From contig NZ_PGFA01000004.1 in NCBI RefSeq assembly GCF_002797555.1, positions 496,001 through 560,000 on the forward strand: 64,000 nucleotides of DNA. Reading direction: 5' to 3'. Origin of the DNA: Hymenobacter chitinivorans DSM 11115 (GTDB taxonomy: Bacteria > Bacteroidota > Bacteroidia > Cytophagales > Hymenobacteraceae). A program made the position numbers and the translations under genes. Under the pieces are notes generated by a model, which searched no databases, was not told the DNA's origin, and worked only from the letters and a program-made list of their open reading frames with translations. Numbering within the stretch: position 1 is the first letter of the stretch; every line of letters begins with the position of its first letter. Shown here piece by piece: positions 57,181-64,000 of the stretch.

Positions 57181-58662
57181 TTAATTCTGGGCCGTGGGCT
57201 TGGATACTTTCTTCACGTCAGATTTGGGGTTCGAGCGGGGCGTGTTCAGGATGGGGCCCGGCTTGGTGGTTTGCTCCAGCCAGGTTTGCATCAGGGCCAG
57301 GGCTTTGGGCGAGAAGTTGGGCTGCTGCTCCCCGTTTACCAGGGGCCACTGCGACTCATCGGGCTGAAAAGCGTGGTTGACGCCCACAATTTTCACCGTT
57401 TTCACGTGGCGGTTGCCGCCGGCTTTCAGGCCTTTGCTCAGCAGGGCCAGGTTTTTGGTTGCGCCCACCTGTAGGTCTTCCACGCCGTTGAGGGCCAGCA
57501 CGGGGCACTTCACGGCGGGCAGCTTCACCTTGGGGTCGAAGTCGAGGTAGTAGCGGTACCAGGGCGAGGTGAGCTGGGCGGCCCGGGCCCGGGCCATGGT
57601 GGGGTCAATGTCCACGTTGCTCATCCGAATCATGGCCGCGAGCTTACCCCGGGCCTGGTTGCTGTTCGGCGTCTGGCGGATAATGCTGATCATCTTGTCG
57701 TGCAGCTTCAGGGCCGCATCCACCTGGGTGGCGTTGCCGCCAATCATGCGCATGATTTCCACCTGTTGCCGCCGCAGTACGTCGCGGCCGGGCATGCCGT
57801 AGCCAGCCAACGATACTACAAAGTCGGGTCCTTTGGGCTCGGCGGCGGCCAGCAACGCAATGTTGGCGCCCTCACCGTGCCCAATCATGCCCACGTTCTT
57901 CTTGTCGATGCGGGGGCGGCTGCGCAAATAGTTCATGGCCGTTTCGGCGTCAGTCATCAAATCGGCCGTGGTGGCCGCCGCGTACCGGCCCCCCGATTTG
58001 CCCACGCCCCGGTCGTCGTAGCGCAGCACCACCATGCCGCGGCGGGCAAAGTAGTCGGCCAGGATGGCAAACATGCGGTAATCTTCCTGCTGGGCCGCGT
58101 CCCGGTCCTGGGGCCCGGAGTCCGACACCAGCACTACGGCCGGGAAAGGGCCGTTGCCGTTGGGCGTGGTAATGGTAGCGCCCAGGCACAAATCAGTCTT
58201 CTCGTTGGTAATAATGACCTGCTCAGTCTTGTAGGGCTGGGCCGGCTTGAAAGTCGGGGCGCTAACCACCGGGGAGCTGCCCTGCTCAAACTTCACTTCC
58301 TGCTTCAGGCCCGGCTGCTCCCAGATACCCGTCATCGACTTCCGGTCCTTGCTCAGCTTGCCGGTAAAGCGGCTGCCGGCCTGCTCAATCTTGAGCAGCA
58401 CGTCGCTGTTGGTCAGCGTCATGTCCACGGCCATGCGGCTCACGCGCTGCTTGGGCACGTCCAGGGCCGCGTAGTAGGTGCCCCCGGTCAGCGGCACGAT
58501 GGTCAGGATCAGGTCCAGACTGCCGCCCGGCACTTTCAGCGGACCTTTCCACTGCCCGCTGAGCGGGGTGGGTTCCCCGCCGGCTGCCCGGCTGGCAACG
58601 GGAGCAAGCAACACGCTGAACAGCAGAAGAGAAACAAAAACAACGTGTAAATAATTCTTCAT
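57181..58662 (-). CDS. Secreted alpha/beta hydrolase-like protein lacking the nucleophile serine
   Basis: A 493-aa exported protein of the family of secreted S33/DUF3887-type alpha/beta hydrolases common in Bacteroidota. After the signal peptide (residues about 1-25) comes a beta-domain (about 27-125), then the hydrolase: VVLVSDSGPQDRDAAQ, MVVLRYDDRGVGKSGG, GMIGHGEGANIALLAA, LNGVEDLQV and GVNHAFQ. The elbow normally reads G-H-S-E-G; here it is G-H-G-E-G. Asp and His are retained. The protein is thus probably inactive as a serine hydrolase, or acts otherwise. ATG 58662 begins the signal peptide. Confidence 0.8.
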   Translation of the reverse strand: MKNYLHVVFVSLLLFSVLLAPVASRAAGGEPTPLSGQWKGPLKVPGGSLDLILTIVPLTGGTYYAALDVPKQRVSRMAVDMTLTNSDVLLKIEQAGSRFTGKLSKDRKSMTGIWEQPGLKQEVKFEQGSSPVVSAPTFKPAQPYKTEQVIITNEKTDLCLGATITTPNGNGPFPAVVLVSDSGPQDRDAAQQEDYRMFAILADYFARRGMVVLRYDDRGVGKSGGRYAAATTADLMTDAETAMNYLRSRPRIDKKNVGMIGHGEGANIALLAAAEPKGPDFVVSLAGYGMPGRDVLRRQQVEIMRMIGGNATQVDAALKLHDKMISIIRQTPNSNQARGKLAAMIRMSNVDIDPTMARARAAQLTSPWYRYYLDFDPKVKLPAVKCPVLALNGVEDLQVGATKNLALLSKGLKAGGNRHVKTVKIVGVNHAFQPDESQWPLVNGEQQPNFSPKALALMQTWLEQTTKPGPILNTPRSNPKSDVKKVSKPTAQN

Positions 58663-58861
58663 AAAGTCCTGTTTTAGAACGGCATTGAGCGTGGGTAGGG
58701 AAGGAGAGAGCCCCGAAAATACCAAACTTACGCGACTCTGCCCGCAGAAGATTCAGGAGCTGAACGGTAGGGTCTTTTATAGTAAAAGCAATATTTAAGC
58801 CCGTATTGGGTTAAAAAGATAGCCTGGGCAAACTGCTGCCGGGCTGCTCAGGGTATCGGGT

Positions 58862-59674
58862 ATGCATAATAAATTGGGCCCGTGGGCGCTGGTAGTTCTG
58901 GGGTTGGGCAGTTGCCAAACGTCTTTTGAGCAAGCACCCGGGCAAGCGCCGCTCGCGCAGTTTAAATTACCCCTTATTCAGCAACCCCCGCAGCCCCCGC
59001 CGGCGCCGCTTCAGGTCGACAGTATCCGGGCGGTAGCGCATCGTTTGGTTGGCCGCTTCAGCTTTGCCAACCGCCTCAACCTGCAGAAGCCCGACAGCCT
59101 GGGAGCCGACCGGTACGAGTTGGATTCGGGGCAGCCCTTCCGCTGGGCCGACAGCCTGAACACGGACGGCTTGGAGCTTATTGCCGATTATCAGACCTCC
59201 CTGCCGTTCCGGGAGTCGGGCGAGTTGCCGGCTCGGCTGGTGTATCCCGTCTACATCGTTAATTCGACGCCCCGGGCCAAGCTTTTGTGCGGCAAGGATT
59301 CCTGGACCTACGCTATTCAGGAAGCCAGGGACCGTACCGGCCAGTGGCGGCCCATCGAGAGCAAAGGCCCGGAGTCCTGTGGCAACGGGGAGTGGATCCT
59401 GAAAATAAGGCCCCGGCAAATGGTCGTGCTGCTGGTCGATAAGTACCAGGGCAGCTTCAAAACCCGGCTGCGGCTGCGCCTTAGCAATGGAAACAGCCAG
59501 TATGTCTCGGCGGCGTATGAAGGCTGGATAAGCGAAACTCAGTTTCTGCCTACCCAACGGGAAAGGCGGCTGCTGGCGAAAGACAAGCTAGCCGTGGCCG
59601 GTTTGTACTACGGCGCTCTGCCCGCCCTGATTGATTCGCTCGATCTGCGGGAGCGTCAGACTCCCCACAACTAG
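58862..59674 (+). CDS. Lipoprotein of unknown function
   Basis: A 270-aa predicted lipoprotein: the short signal (MHNKLGPWALVVLGLGSC) has the lipobox GLGSC with Cys at residue 18. A Pro/Gln-rich linker (QQPPQPPPAPLQ) precedes a beta-rich domain (about 80-265; YPVYIVNSTPRAKLLCGKD, MVVLLVDKYQGSFKTRLRLRL). Two Cys (LLCGKD, SCGNG) could pair. No family recognised. Confidence 0.72.
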   Translation: MHNKLGPWALVVLGLGSCQTSFEQAPGQAPLAQFKLPLIQQPPQPPPAPLQVDSIRAVAHRLVGRFSFANRLNLQKPDSLGADRYELDSGQPFRWADSLNTDGLELIADYQTSLPFRESGELPARLVYPVYIVNSTPRAKLLCGKDSWTYAIQEARDRTGQWRPIESKGPESCGNGEWILKIRPRQMVVLLVDKYQGSFKTRLRLRLSNGNSQYVSAAYEGWISETQFLPTQRERRLLAKDKLAVAGLYYGALPALIDSLDLRERQTPHN

Positions 59675-59806
59675 CGGGGCTCGGGGGGCTACCGCCCAAC
59701 TAACTTTCCCCGTGGGGCAACAAACCTGCCCTCCGTCGCCGTACCTTCGTTGGTCTAATTGCGGGGGCGGAAACCTTACGGGCCGCCTCGGCTGTTTACC
59801 GTTTCT

Positions 59807-62692
59807 ATGGCCCAAGATTCTTTACAAGTAGCCGCCCCCGCGGCCGACCCGACTGACCAGCTCGACCCGCGCGAGTTCATTCTGATCAAGAATGCCCGGG
59901 TGCATAACCTCAAAAACCTCAGCGTGGCGTTGCCCCGCAACAAGTTTATCGTCGTCACGGGCCTCTCGGGCTCGGGCAAGTCGAGCCTGGCCTTCGACAC
60001 GCTGTATGCCGAGGGGCAGCGCATGTACGTGGAGAGCCTGAGCTCCTACGCCCGGCAGTTTCTGGGCCGCATGGACAAGCCCGACGTGGACTACATTCGC
60101 GGTATTTCGCCGGCCATTGCCATCGAGCAAAAGGTCAGTATTAAGAACAACCGCTCCACCGTCGGGACCAGCACCGAGATTTACGACTACCTCAAGCTGC
60201 TCTTCGCCCGGGTAGGCCGCACCTTTTCGCCCGTTAGCGGCGAGCAGGTGCGCAAGGACACCGTGGCCGACGTCGTCGATTACCTCTTCGGCCTGGAAGA
60301 CGGCACCCGTGCCACGATTCTGGCCCCGCTGCTGCCTTCCGAGGAAGGCCGGCCCATGAGCAAGGAGCTGGATTTGCTGCTGCAGAAAGGCTACAGCCGG
60401 GTGGTCATCAACGGCGACGAAACGGCCTTTATCGAAGACCTGATTGGCGAAGGCAAGCCCGAAGTGAAGGGTGAGGTCTACATCATGATTGACCGGGCCG
60501 TTATCCGCCCCGGCGACGAAGACCTGCAATTCCGCCTTTCCGACTCGGTGCAAACCGCGTTTTTCGAGGGGCACGGCGAGTTAGTTGTTCGTTGTCAGTT
60601 GCCAGTTGCTAGTGAGCAGAACAACCCAACAACGGACAACGAACAATTAATAACTAGACGCTTCTCCGACCGGTTTGAGCTGGACGGCATGGTGTTCGAG
60701 GAGCCCAACGTCAACTTCTTCTCCTTCAACAACCCCTACGGCGCCTGCCAGACCTGCGAAGGGTTCGGCTCGGTCTTGGGCATTGATGAGGATTTGGTCA
60801 TTCCTGACAAGAGCCTGACCGTGTACGAGGGCGCCATTGCCCCCTGGCGCACCGACAAGCAGAGCGAATGGCTAAAGCCGTTGCTCAAAAACGGCATCCG
60901 CTTCGACTTCCCCATTCACCGGCCCTACAACGAGCTGAGCGAAGCCGAGCGCACCCTGCTCTGGAAAGGCAACAAGTACTTCGAGGGCCTCGACGAGTAC
61001 TTTAAGTGGGTGAGTACCCAAACCCACAAAATCCAGTACCGGGTGCTGCAAAGCCGCTACCGGGGCCGCACCACCTGCCCCGACTGCCGCGGCACCCGCC
61101 TGCGCAAAGACGCCCAGTACGTTAAAATCCAGGACCAAAGCATCACCGATATCGTGCTGCTGCCCATCAGCAAGGCCCTCGACTTCTTCGAAAATCTGTC
61201 GTTGACGGAGCACGAAATGAAAGTGGCCGAGCGCCTGAGCACGGAAATCACCAACCGCCTGGGCTACCTCAACCGCGTGGGTCTGGGCTACCTGACTCTG
61301 AACCGGCTGAGCAGCACGCTCTCCGGCGGCGAGAGTCAGCGGATTTCGTTGGCTACTTCGCTCGGCTCGGCCCTGGTAGGCTCCATGTACATCCTCGATG
61401 AGCCCAGCATCGGCCTGCACCCCAAGGACGCCGAGCAGCTCATCGGCGTGCTACGCTCCTTGCAGAAGCTCGGCAACACCGTGATTGTGGTGGAGCACGA
61501 GGAGAAGATGATGGAGGAGGCCGACCAGATTATCGACATCGGCCCCGAGGCCGGCTCCGGCGGCGGCCACCTGATGTTCCAGGGCACGTATCCTGAGATT
61601 CTCAAGAACACCACCACCTACACCGGCAAGTACCTCAGCGGCGCTATGGAGGTGAAGGTACCCCAGATCCGGCGGCCCTGGCGCAACGCGCTGGAAGTAA
61701 CCGGCGCCCGGGAAAACAACCTGAAAAACGTCAACGCCAAGTTTCCGCTGGGCGTGATGACCGTGGTAACCGGCGTGTCGGGCTCGGGCAAGTCGACGCT
61801 GGTGAAGCGCATTCTGGCGCCGGCCGTGGCCAAGCAGCTCGGCGGTGGGGCCGGGGAAGCCACCGGCAAATTCGACCGGCTGATGGGCGTGCAGGGCCAG
61901 GTGTCGCACGTCGAGTTCGTGGACCAGAACCCCATCGGCAAGAGCAGCCGCTCCAACCCGGTGACCTACGTAAAGGCCTACGACGCCATCCGGACGCTGT
62001 TTTCGGACCAGCCCCTGGCCAAGGCCCGGGGGCTGAAACCTTCCCACTTTTCGTTCAACATCGAAGGGGGCCGCTGCGAGGTGTGCCAGGGCGAAGGCCA
62101 GGTCAAGATTGAAATGCAGTTCATGGCCGATATCTATTTGACCTGTGAAAGCTGCGGCGGCCGCAAGTTCAAGCAGGATATTCTGGACGTGAAATTCCAG
62201 GACAAAGGCATCGACGACGTGCTGGAAATGACCGTGGCCGACGCCGTGGAGTTCTTCAAAGGCCAGCCCAAAGTAGCCGAGCGCCTCAAGCCGCTCGACG
62301 ACGTGGGGCTGGGCTACATCCGCCTGGGGCAGTCGGCCAACACCCTCTCGGGCGGGGAGGCCCAGCGCGTCAAGCTGGCTTCCTTCCTGACCAAGGGCGC
62401 CACGCTGCAGCAGGATAAAATCCTGTTCATCTTCGACGAGCCCAGCACCGGCCTGCACTTCCACGACATTGCCAAGCTGCTCAAGGCCCTCAACGCCCTC
62501 ATTGAGCAAGGCAACTCGGTGCTCATCATCGAGCACAACATGGACATCATCAAGTGCGCCGACTGGATTATTGACCTGGGCCCCGAGGGCGGTACCAACG
62601 GCGGCCACCTGCTGTTTGAAGGCACGCCCGAGGACATGCTGGCCCTCAAGGACACCAACCACACGGCCCGCTTCCTGGCCGAAAAGCTGTAA
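59807..62692 (+). CDS. uvrA: Excinuclease ABC subunit A
   Basis: The damage-recognition ATPase of nucleotide excision repair. The 961-aa protein has two ABC modules: Walker A GLSGSGKSSLAF and GVSGSGKSTLV, signatures STLSGGESQRIS and NTLSGGEAQRVK, Walker B ILDEPSIGLH and IFDEPSTGLH. Zinc modules are CQTCEGFG with CPDCRGTR and CEVCQGEG with CESCGGRK. Residues about 258-284 are an insertion (ELVVRCQLPVAS to NEQLITR) encoded by a palindromic repeat, sitting just after the UvrB-binding region. The ATG at 59807 matches the family start. TACCTTCG at 59742-59749 may be the -7 box. Confidence 0.95.
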   Translation: MAQDSLQVAAPAADPTDQLDPREFILIKNARVHNLKNLSVALPRNKFIVVTGLSGSGKSSLAFDTLYAEGQRMYVESLSSYARQFLGRMDKPDVDYIRGISPAIAIEQKVSIKNNRSTVGTSTEIYDYLKLLFARVGRTFSPVSGEQVRKDTVADVVDYLFGLEDGTRATILAPLLPSEEGRPMSKELDLLLQKGYSRVVINGDETAFIEDLIGEGKPEVKGEVYIMIDRAVIRPGDEDLQFRLSDSVQTAFFEGHGELVVRCQLPVASEQNNPTTDNEQLITRRFSDRFELDGMVFEEPNVNFFSFNNPYGACQTCEGFGSVLGIDEDLVIPDKSLTVYEGAIAPWRTDKQSEWLKPLLKNGIRFDFPIHRPYNELSEAERTLLWKGNKYFEGLDEYFKWVSTQTHKIQYRVLQSRYRGRTTCPDCRGTRLRKDAQYVKIQDQSITDIVLLPISKALDFFENLSLTEHEMKVAERLSTEITNRLGYLNRVGLGYLTLNRLSSTLSGGESQRISLATSLGSALVGSMYILDEPSIGLHPKDAEQLIGVLRSLQKLGNTVIVVEHEEKMMEEADQIIDIGPEAGSGGGHLMFQGTYPEILKNTTTYTGKYLSGAMEVKVPQIRRPWRNALEVTGARENNLKNVNAKFPLGVMTVVTGVSGSGKSTLVKRILAPAVAKQLGGGAGEATGKFDRLMGVQGQVSHVEFVDQNPIGKSSRSNPVTYVKAYDAIRTLFSDQPLAKARGLKPSHFSFNIEGGRCEVCQGEGQVKIEMQFMADIYLTCESCGGRKFKQDILDVKFQDKGIDDVLEMTVADAVEFFKGQPKVAERLKPLDDVGLGYIRLGQSANTLSGGEAQRVKLASFLTKGATLQQDKILFIFDEPSTGLHFHDIAKLLKALNALIEQGNSVLIIEHNMDIIKCADWIIDLGPEGGTNGGHLLFEGTPEDMLALKDTNHTARFLAEKL
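60580..60657. repeat. Palindromic element inserted in frame in uvrA
   Basis: Arms 60581-60603 and 60628-60650 (TTAGTTGTTCGTTGTCAGTT and its near complement) within a stretch of about 78 bp, a multiple of three. It adds about 26 residues to UvrA without a stop. It belongs to the TTGTTAGTTG family also seen at 17391 and 52973. Confidence 0.82.
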
Positions 62693-62722
62693 GCCCCACC
62701 GCGTGAGTTTGCCGTAAAAACC

Positions 62723-62755
62723 AAAAGAGCCGCCCGTAAGGCGGCTCTTTTTACG
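62723..62755 (+). terminator. Intrinsic terminator of uvrA
   Basis: The arms AAAAGAGCCGCC and GGCGGCTCTTTT enclose 5 nt and are followed by Ts. Confidence 0.9.
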
Positions 62756-62766
62756 TAAGATTGACC

Positions 62767-63180
62767 ATGATACTAGGTGCCGAAGAACAAATCAACGTAG
62801 GGCAGCCCGAGCCGGGCCAGGAAAACCAGCTCATTAGCAGCACGGCCGCCGGCCACGAGTTCGAAGTCATGTTTGAGGACGACGGCGAAACGGGCTACCT
62901 CTACGCCCTGCGCAACGGCGACGAGCTGGAAATCCTCGACGCCCTGCACATCTATAATGTGGAAGACGTGCAGGACCGCGAAACGCCCGTGACAGTGCAG
63001 GTTTTCTGGGACGTGGCCCAAACCACCGCGGCCCTCATCATTGCCGGCTACTGCCACGCCCTCTACGACTTTCAGCGGCAAATGGGCTTTTGCCGCAACG
63101 CCTTCCCGCCCGCCAAAAACGGCCAGGCCGGCTCCCGGGAGCTGACCGACGAGCTAGTGGAAAAGTACTTCGCCGCCTGA
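62767..63180 (+). CDS. DUF2251-like protein
   Basis: A 137-aa soluble acidic protein starting MILGAEEQINVGQPEPG. The core FEVMFEDDGETGYLYALRNG, EILDALHIYNVEDV and TPVTVQVFWDVAQTTAALII resembles the DUF2251 family (assignment from memory, not confirmed). The C-terminal part (CRNAFPPAKNGQ) is unusual. Function unknown. It follows uvrA after the terminator and ends before a palindromic repeat. Confidence 0.72.
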   Translation: MILGAEEQINVGQPEPGQENQLISSTAAGHEFEVMFEDDGETGYLYALRNGDELEILDALHIYNVEDVQDRETPVTVQVFWDVAQTTAALIIAGYCHALYDFQRQMGFCRNAFPPAKNGQAGSRELTDELVEKYFAA

Positions 63181-63199
63181 TTCTGCTTCGTTGAACGAT

Positions 63200-63310
63200 G
63201 TAGAGACGCATACTTGCGTCTCCGTCGTTGTTAAGTCTCCGTCGTTGTTAAGCGTTGTTTAATCCAAGACGACGGTTGTTCAACGACAAGACGCAAATAT
63301 GCGTCTCTAC
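63200..63310. repeat. Pair of AGACGC palindromic repeats in inverted orientation
   Basis: Arm 63200-63221 (TAGAGACGCATACTTGCGTC) and arm 63288-63310 (its near complement, AGACGCAAATATGCGTCTCT) differ at about two positions. Between them GTCTCCGTCGTTGTTAA is partly duplicated in tandem. The right unit matches 16253-16274, including the preceding TTCAACG. Confidence 0.85.
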
Positions 63311-63313
63311 AGA

Positions 63314-64000
63314 TCAGACAGTGGCTGCCTTACTCCGCTGCTTCTTGGGCTTCTTGCGCCGGCCCCACCACACCATAAAGCCCGTGACGGGCAGGCTGGC
63401 CGAAATCAGGCTACCCAGGAAAGCCAGGATTTTGCCGCCCAGGCCCAGTACCTGCCCCGTGTGCAGGTCGTAGTTCACGTCGGCCATCTTCTGGCCGTTG
63501 CTTTTGCTGCTGTGCGGAATGCTTTTCAGCAGCTGGCCCGACACGGGGTGGAAGTAGTACTCGTCGCGGTGGTAGTAGTACAGGGCCCGCTCGTAGGCAA
63601 TGCTGTACACGGGTTGCTTGGGTGACGTGGGCAAGCCCAGGAAAATCATCTTGGCCGCGGGGGAGCCGCGCCGGATCTGCTGGTACAAAACGTCGGCCAC
63701 GGGCTGGGGCGCGGCGGCTACGGTTTGCAACGTGTCCACCGTCGGCGGCGTTTTCTCTGCCGGATACTCCTGGCCGGCATTGCTGACGAAGTACACCGAC
63801 TTCATCACCCACTCAAAGCTCATCATCAGCCCCGTCAAGGCCAGAATAAGGGCAATGCTGGCCGCGTAGAAGCCCAGCACGTTGTGCAAATCGTAGTTGA
63901 CGCGCCGCCACCGGGCGCCCCACTTGATGGTGAAGCTGCGCTTCCGGTCGGTTTTGCGCTTGGGCCACCACAGAATAATGCCCGTAATCAGCATCACCAC
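63314..64000 (-). CDS. PepSY-associated membrane protein (PiuB-like), partial
   Basis: The 3' 228 codons of a gene whose start lies beyond the window edge. The product has a helix at its visible start (MLITGIILWWPKRK), another (LHNVLGFYAASIALILALTGLMMSF), a PepSY-like extracytoplasmic part (YERALYYYHRDEYYFHPVSGQLL, YDLHTGQVLG) and a last helix (FLGSLISASLPVTGFMVWWGRRKK). The His-containing WWPKRK/DLHNVLG/NYDLHTG pattern matches the PepSY_TM/PiuB family of iron-uptake-linked membrane reductases. The substrate is not visible. Confidence 0.88.
   Translation of the reverse strand: MVMLITGIILWWPKRKTDRKRSFTIKWGARWRRVNYDLHNVLGFYAASIALILALTGLMMSFEWVMKSVYFVSNAGQEYPAEKTPPTVDTLQTVAAAPQPVADVLYQQIRRGSPAAKMIFLGLPTSPKQPVYSIAYERALYYYHRDEYYFHPVSGQLLKSIPHSSKSNGQKMADVNYDLHTGQVLGLGGKILAFLGSLISASLPVTGFMVWWGRRKKPKKQRSKAATV

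Noticed and set aside
1..64000. CRISPR arrays, tRNA and rRNA genes, prophage
   Set aside because: Tandem repeats are uninterrupted 21-bp units without spacers; no cloverleaf with a CCA end, rRNA segment, integrase or phage structural cluster was noticed by reading. A tRNAscan/Infernal run would settle it.

Overview
The window looks like a chromosome segment of a GC-rich gliding or gliding-derived Bacteroidota, most like Hymenobacter (Cytophagales). The grounds are: two gliding-motility lipoproteins (GldB, GldD), secreted proteins with type IX secretion C-terminal sorting domains, FecI/FecR-type sigma and anti-sigma genes, a TonB-dependent receptor paired with a DUF4249 lipoprotein, promoters of the TAnnTTTG type, and few Shine-Dalgarno sequences. 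No rRNA, tRNA, CRISPR, prophage or transposase gene was found. The taxon is an inference from gene content.

Layout. 1-5.5 kb: end of a phosphohexomutase gene, a cysteine desulfurase, a membrane-anchored protein, a PRC-barrel protein, a T9SS-exported protein and ferrochelatase. 5.5-11.2 kb: an AraC-type regulator, membrane proteins (one reading frame cut by an in-frame TGA), the GTPases Era and Der, and a small lipoprotein. 11.3-16.2 kb: an accessory stretch with a nested inverted repeat, a tandem pair of tail-fibre/adhesin-like secreted proteins, a 21-bp minisatellite, an unknown helical protein, and a DUF433/PIN-like toxin-antitoxin remnant whose toxin lacks a start codon. 16.3-18.7 kb: MurQ, a cytochrome b5-like protein and a degenerate arginase-family protein.

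18.9-27.9 kb is a fatty-acid degradation block: acyl-CoA synthetase, MarR regulator, bifunctional hydroxyacyl-CoA dehydrogenase/enoyl-CoA hydratase, thiolase, a YggL-like protein and acyl-CoA dehydrogenase. A near-identical 15-bp sequence precedes both the marR gene and the acyl-CoA dehydrogenase gene and is a candidate MarR operator. A four-helix-bundle (S23/IVP) gene flanked by inverted repeats sits inside this block.

28-47.9 kb: secreted proteins, RecG, GldD, SSB, MutY, HU, a TPR protein, a 29-residue basic protein, RNase G/E, an outer-membrane barrel protein, GldB, a glycosyltransferase, endonuclease III, an ECF sigma factor with a small overlapping gene, and an MFS transporter. 48-56.5 kb: a FecI-like sigma factor, a DUF2807 lipoprotein, a TonB receptor, a DUF4249 lipoprotein, FecR, and an unusual STN-domain protein carrying LA_2272-type repeats. 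56.5-64 kb: a zinc-finger-like protein, an alpha/beta hydrolase lacking its nucleophile serine, a lipoprotein, UvrA with an in-frame palindromic insertion, a small protein, and a PepSY-type membrane protein cut by the window edge.

The most distinctive feature is the number of short dispersed palindromic repeats. At least five families are visible. Members reach into coding sequence: 26 codons inside uvrA, the first codons of the cytochrome b5-like gene, the murQ 5' end, and the murQ stop codon. One member abuts the fecR start codon and another surrounds the S23 gene.
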